Assembly: GCF_002871795.1 (NCBI RefSeq) | Contig: NZ_PNHL01000008.1 | Span: 1-24,700, forward strand | Length of the DNA stretch: 24,700 nt | Source: Brachybacterium sp. UMB0905 | Lineage (GTDB): Bacteria; Actinomycetota; Actinomycetes; Actinomycetales; Dermabacteraceae | Direction of reading: 5' to 3' | In this document: in pieces, positions 22,017 to 24,700 of the stretch | How the letters are laid out: each line of letters begins with the position of its first letter | Position numbering within the stretch: the stretch's first letter is position 1 | Notes under the pieces: generated by a model | Told to the model about the DNA's origin: nothing | Seen by the model: only the letters and a program-made list of their open reading frames with translations | Databases searched by the model: none | Translations under genes and position numbers: made by a program

Positions 22017-23246
22017 ATGTTCCAGCGCAGCCGACAGGCGCGCCGCCCCCGCCGCCGCGGGGGTCTGCGCTCCATCCAGCAGGATCGGCGCCCGCAGGAG
22101 GCTCCCTCGCGGCGAGGCCCGGGCGAAAGTCCCGACGCGCCAGATCCGCTCGACGCGCCCGGGGGGCGGCGTCTGCGGGTGCTGATGCCGACGGGGCTCG
22201 CGAGCCTGGCCCGCGAGTCCGGGATCGGCGCGGCGATCCGCCATCAGCGCCAGGCGGTTCAGTCCCTCGGCCACGACGTGGTGACAACGCCCCTCGCACC
22301 CTTCGATGTGGTGCACCTGAACACCCCGTTCCCGGATACGGCGCTGCTGGCCCACTGGGCGCGTCTGTGCCGTCGGCCCGTACTCATGTGGGCGCACTCC
22401 ACGGAAGAGGACTTCCGCGACTCCTTCCCCGGCGCGAATGCGATAGCCCCGTGGTTCCGTCGCTGGATCGCGCACCTGTACCGCCTGGGCGACCACGTGC
22501 TGACCCCGTCGGCCTATGCGAAGAGCCTGATCTCCCGGCCCGCGTACGGCATCCGCGCCCCGATCTCCGTGCTGTCCAACGGCGTGGACACCACGTTCTT
22601 CCGCCCCGATCTGAGCGCGCGGGCCCGCCTGCGCGAGACGCTCGGCCTGCCGCAGGAGGCACCGGTGGTGGTGAGCGTCGGCATGCAGCTGGTGCGCAAG
22701 GGCATCGTGGACTGGGTGGAGGTGGCCCGGCGGATGCCGGAGGTGACCTTCGTGTGGTTCGGCCGCACCGATGAGCGTCTGCTGACCGCCGCTGTGCGCC
22801 AGGCCCTGCGCGATGCGCCGGCGAACTGCCGCTTCCCCGGGTACGTGGGGGCGCAGCAGCTGCGGGAGGCGTACTGCGGCGCGGATGCGTTCTGCTTCCT
22901 CACCAAGGAGGAGACTGAGGGGATCGTGCTGTGGGAGGCGCTCGCGTGCGGCGCCCCGACCCTCGTGCGCGCCATCCCGATCTATCAGCAGATGGTGCCC
23001 GACGGGGTGCTCACCCACCAGGTCGCCGGGGACGATCCGGACTTCCCGCGCCGCGCCGCAGAGCATCTGCGTGCCCTGCTGGACGGGCAGCTTCCGGACC
23101 TCACAGCCGCCGGGCGGAGCGCCGCGGAGGAGGTGGATCTGGGGGCGGTCGCCCAGCAGCTGCAGCAGATCTATGCCGCGGCCGGGGTGCGGACGCACCT
23201 GCGGCGTCGCGGACGTCGTCGGCCCGGGGGCATCGGGCGCCGCTGA
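22017..23246 (+). CDS. GT4 glycosyltransferase, LafB/CpoA-like second glycolipid transferase
   Basis: A 409-residue GT-B glycosyltransferase. Residues 1-50 are basic and disordered. Then come LMWAHSTEEDFRDSFPGANAIAPWF (123-147), LTPSAYAKSLI, SVGMQLVRKGIVDWVEVARRMPEV and the EX7E motif Glu299-Glu307 in EETEGIVLWEAL. HSTEEDFRDSF followed by RKGIxDWVEVARxMP closely recalls, from memory, LafB/CpoA enzymes that add a second hexose (galactose) to glucosyl-diacylglycerol in Listeria and streptococci. With the LafA-like gene upstream it would complete a diglycosyl-diacylglycerol; sugar identity and linkage are unknown. GGAAGGAG lies eight bases before the ATG. It ends 21 bases from the convergent hspR gene. 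Confidence 0.86.
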   Translation: MFQRSRQARRPRRRGGLRSIQQDRRPQEAPSRRGPGESPDAPDPLDAPGGRRLRVLMPTGLASLARESGIGAAIRHQRQAVQSLGHDVVTTPLAPFDVVHLNTPFPDTALLAHWARLCRRPVLMWAHSTEEDFRDSFPGANAIAPWFRRWIAHLYRLGDHVLTPSAYAKSLISRPAYGIRAPISVLSNGVDTTFFRPDLSARARLRETLGLPQEAPVVVSVGMQLVRKGIVDWVEVARRMPEVTFVWFGRTDERLLTAAVRQALRDAPANCRFPGYVGAQQLREAYCGADAFCFLTKEETEGIVLWEALACGAPTLVRAIPIYQQMVPDGVLTHQVAGDDPDFPRRAAEHLRALLDGQLPDLTAAGRSAAEEVDLGAVAQQLQQIYAAAGVRTHLRRRGRRRPGGIGRR

Positions 23247-23267
23247 GGGGTTCACCAGGAGGGGCGC

Positions 23268-23708
23268 TCACCAGGAACGATTGCGCGGCCGCCACACGAC
23301 CAGGGCGTTGGAGCTCTCGCGGCGCCGCGGCCGCTCACCGCGGCGCAGGGCGCTGATCTCGCCGTCAGCATCGGCGGCGAACACCCGGCGCTGCGCGGGG
23401 GTCATGCGATCCAGGGCGTGCTGGACGGCGGTCAGCTGCTCGCGCAGCGCCCCCACCTCATCCTGCAGCTCGAGGATCCGCTTGATGCCGGCGAGGTTGA
23501 TGCCGTCCTCCTGCGAGAGGGCCTGGATCTCGCGCAGCCGAGCGATATCCCGGGCGCTGTAGCGGCGGCCCCGACCGCGGGTGCGGCCCGGCACCACCAG
23601 GCCCAGGCGGTCATACTGCCGCAGGGTCTGGGGGTGCATACCGGACAGCTCCGCGGCCACGGAGATGACGAACACCGGGGCGCGCTCATCGATCCGATGG
23701 GGACTCAC
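23268..23708 (-). CDS. hspR: MerR-family heat-shock repressor HspR
   Basis: A 146-residue MerR-type repressor of the dnaK operon. The N-terminal winged helix reads VISVAAELSGMHPQTLRQYDRLGLVVPGRTRGRGRRYSARDIARL, the canonical HspR sequence. It is followed by a coiled segment (LQDEVGALREQLTAVQHAL, about 80-98) and a basic tail. In Streptomyces and Mycobacterium HspR binds HAIR inverted repeats upstream of dnaK with DnaK as corepressor. The dnaK promoter would lie outside this window. The GTG start has GGAGG six bases upstream. It begins 11 bases after the dnaJ stop, the usual last position of a dnaK-grpE-dnaJ-hspR operon. Confidence 0.95.
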   Translation of the reverse strand: MSPHRIDERAPVFVISVAAELSGMHPQTLRQYDRLGLVVPGRTRGRGRRYSARDIARLREIQALSQEDGINLAGIKRILELQDEVGALREQLTAVQHALDRMTPAQRRVFAADADGEISALRRGERPRRRESSNALVVWRPRNRSW

Positions 23709-23719
23709 AGCTCACCTCC

Positions 23720-24700
23720 TCAGCGTGCGGCGGCCTGAGCGAGACCGGCCCGCGGGTCTTCCGCGGCGAGTGCCTCGCGCAGATCCTCAACGGCCTGCTT
23801 GGCCTTGCCCTCCACATGGCTGGGAACAGCCACCTCGATAGTGACCAGCAGGTCGCCGGTGCGTTTAGTGGTCTTCAGGCCCTTGCCGCGCACGCGCAGG
23901 GTGCGCCCCGACGGAGTGCCGGCGGGAACCTTGAGGGTCACCGTGCCGCCCTCGAGCAGGGGCACGGACAGGGTGGTGCCGAGCACCGCTTCGTCGAAGG
24001 ACACCGGCACGGTGATGCGCAGGTTCGCCCCGTCGGCGCTCCACACCGGATGCTCGGTCACGTCCAGGGTCAGCAGCAGGTCCCCGGCGGGGCCGCCGCT
24101 GTGACCCGGGCGACCCTTGCCACGCAGGCGGATCTTCTGCCCATCGTGCACCCCGGCCGGGATGCGGGTGGTGATGGACTTGCCGTCCACGCTCAGGCGC
24201 ACCTCGGTGCCGAGCGCTGCGTCGCGGAAGCTCAGCGTGGTGCGGGCCGTGATGTCCTGCCCGGCAGTCGGGCCACCGAATCCGCCCGCGCCGCCGAAAC
24301 CACCGCCGGAGGAGCTGAAGCCTCCCCCGCCAGCGCCGCCGAACATCTTCAGCAGGTCATCGAGGTCCGGCTGGGCCCCGCCCCCACCGGGGGCTCGGGT
24401 GTAGTGCTGCTGCCGCCCAGCGCCGCCGAACATCGAGGAGAAGATGTCCTCGAAGCCGCTGGCGCCCGGGCCGCCCTGACCGGCGGAGAAGCGAGCGCCG
24501 CCGGCGCCCATGGCGCGGATCGCGTCGTACTGCTGACGCTGCTCGGGGTCGTTGAGAACCGCGTAGGCCTCGCCGATCTCCTTGAACCGGTCCTCGGCCT
24601 GCGGGTCGTCGGGATGCTTATCGGGGTGGTGCTGCTTGGCCTTCTTGCGATAGGCCTTCTTGATCTCCTGCGCGCTCGCGTCCTTGGAGACGCCGAGGAC
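23720..24700 (-). CDS. dnaJ: DnaJ-type co-chaperone without zinc finger, 5' end cut by window
   Basis: The visible 326 residues lack only the first few of the protein. The J domain begins at the window edge ([20 protein letters not shown]) and carries the essential HPD at visible residues 25-27. It is followed by a long Gly/Phe-rich region (about 63-145) and two C-terminal beta-sandwich domains ([15 protein letters not shown], then [23 protein letters not shown] and LRVRGKGL). The CxxCxGxG zinc repeats of classic DnaJ are absent, so the domain plan is CbpA/type II. It would stimulate the ATPase of DnaK, which is presumably encoded upstream outside the window. Position next to hspR supports assignment to the main heat-shock operon. 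Confidence 0.93.
   Translation of the reverse strand, partial: VLGVSKDASAQEIKKAYRKKAKQHHPDKHPDDPQAEDRFKEIGEAYAVLNDPEQRQQYDAIRAMGAGGARFSAGQGGPGASGFEDIFSSMFGGAGRQQHYTRAPGGGGAQPDLDDLLKMFGGAGGGGFSSSGGGFGGAGGFGGPTAGQDITARTTLSFRDAALGTEVRLSVDGKSITTRIPAGVHDGQKIRLRGKGRPGHSGGPAGDLLLTLDVTEHPVWSADGANLRITVPVSFDEAVLGTTLSVPLLEGGTVTLKVPAGTPSGRTLRVRGKGLKTTKRTGDLLVTIEVAVPSHVEGKAKQAVEDLREALAAEDPRAGLAQAAAR

Noticed and set aside
1..24700. CRISPR array, tRNA genes, insertion sequence ends or phage integration sites
   Set aside because: No regularly spaced repeats, no cloverleaf-like sequences, no transposase and no flanking direct or inverted repeats of the required kind were seen. The only tandem repeat is the short array at 19181-19251.

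Overview
The window is high-GC, gene-dense DNA on both strands. It suggests an actinobacterium of the Micrococcales. The signs are strong G/C third-position bias, a dnaJ-hspR heat-shock pair, Actinobacteria-style maltodextrin genes, several likely leaderless mRNAs, and a ligase resembling the D-aspartate ligases that build peptidoglycan cross-bridges. A Brachybacterium/Dermabacteraceae-like host would fit, but that is inference. No rRNA, tRNA, CRISPR array, insertion sequence or phage gene was seen, and no gene-free stretch exceeds 300 bases.

Layout. Positions 1-1.53 kb look accessory: a small zinc-ribbon protein, then a minus-strand pair made of a 110-aa unknown and an AbiEii-like nucleotidyltransferase. 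At 1.59-3.11 kb (minus) cysK and cysE make cysteine from serine. At 3.28-6.13 kb (plus) an endoglycosylceramidase-like GH5 enzyme without signal peptide is coupled to a GPH-type sugar transporter. A divergent-type trpS follows on the minus strand. At 7.32-16.22 kb lies a maltodextrin locus: a LacI-family repressor, an operator-rich intergenic region, a binding lipoprotein (malE), two permeases (malF, malG) and two cytoplasmic GH13 enzymes. No ATPase gene is present, so a shared ATPase elsewhere is expected.

At 16.31-17.59 kb is an ATP-grasp ligase resembling Gram-positive D-aspartate ligase. Convergent to it, across a likely bidirectional terminator, is an operon of a GNAT acetyltransferase and a two-helix membrane protein with a PLD-like domain. 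Between that operon and a divergent PEBP-family (YbhB/YbcL) gene sits a 71-bp array of four imperfect 18-bp repeats, lying between two predicted promoters. At 19.85-23.25 kb is a three-gene cassette: a LafA-like diacylglycerol glucosyltransferase, a TVP38/DedA-type (VTT) membrane protein and a LafB/CpoA-like second glycosyltransferase. It probably makes a diglycosyl-diacylglycerol membrane lipid. The window ends with minus-strand hspR and a dnaJ that lacks the zinc-finger region and is cut by the window edge.

Most likely to repay attention: the glycolipid cassette with its embedded VTT protein, the GNAT/PLD-like operon with its tandem-repeat control region, the nucleotidyltransferase pair, and the D-amino-acid ligase.
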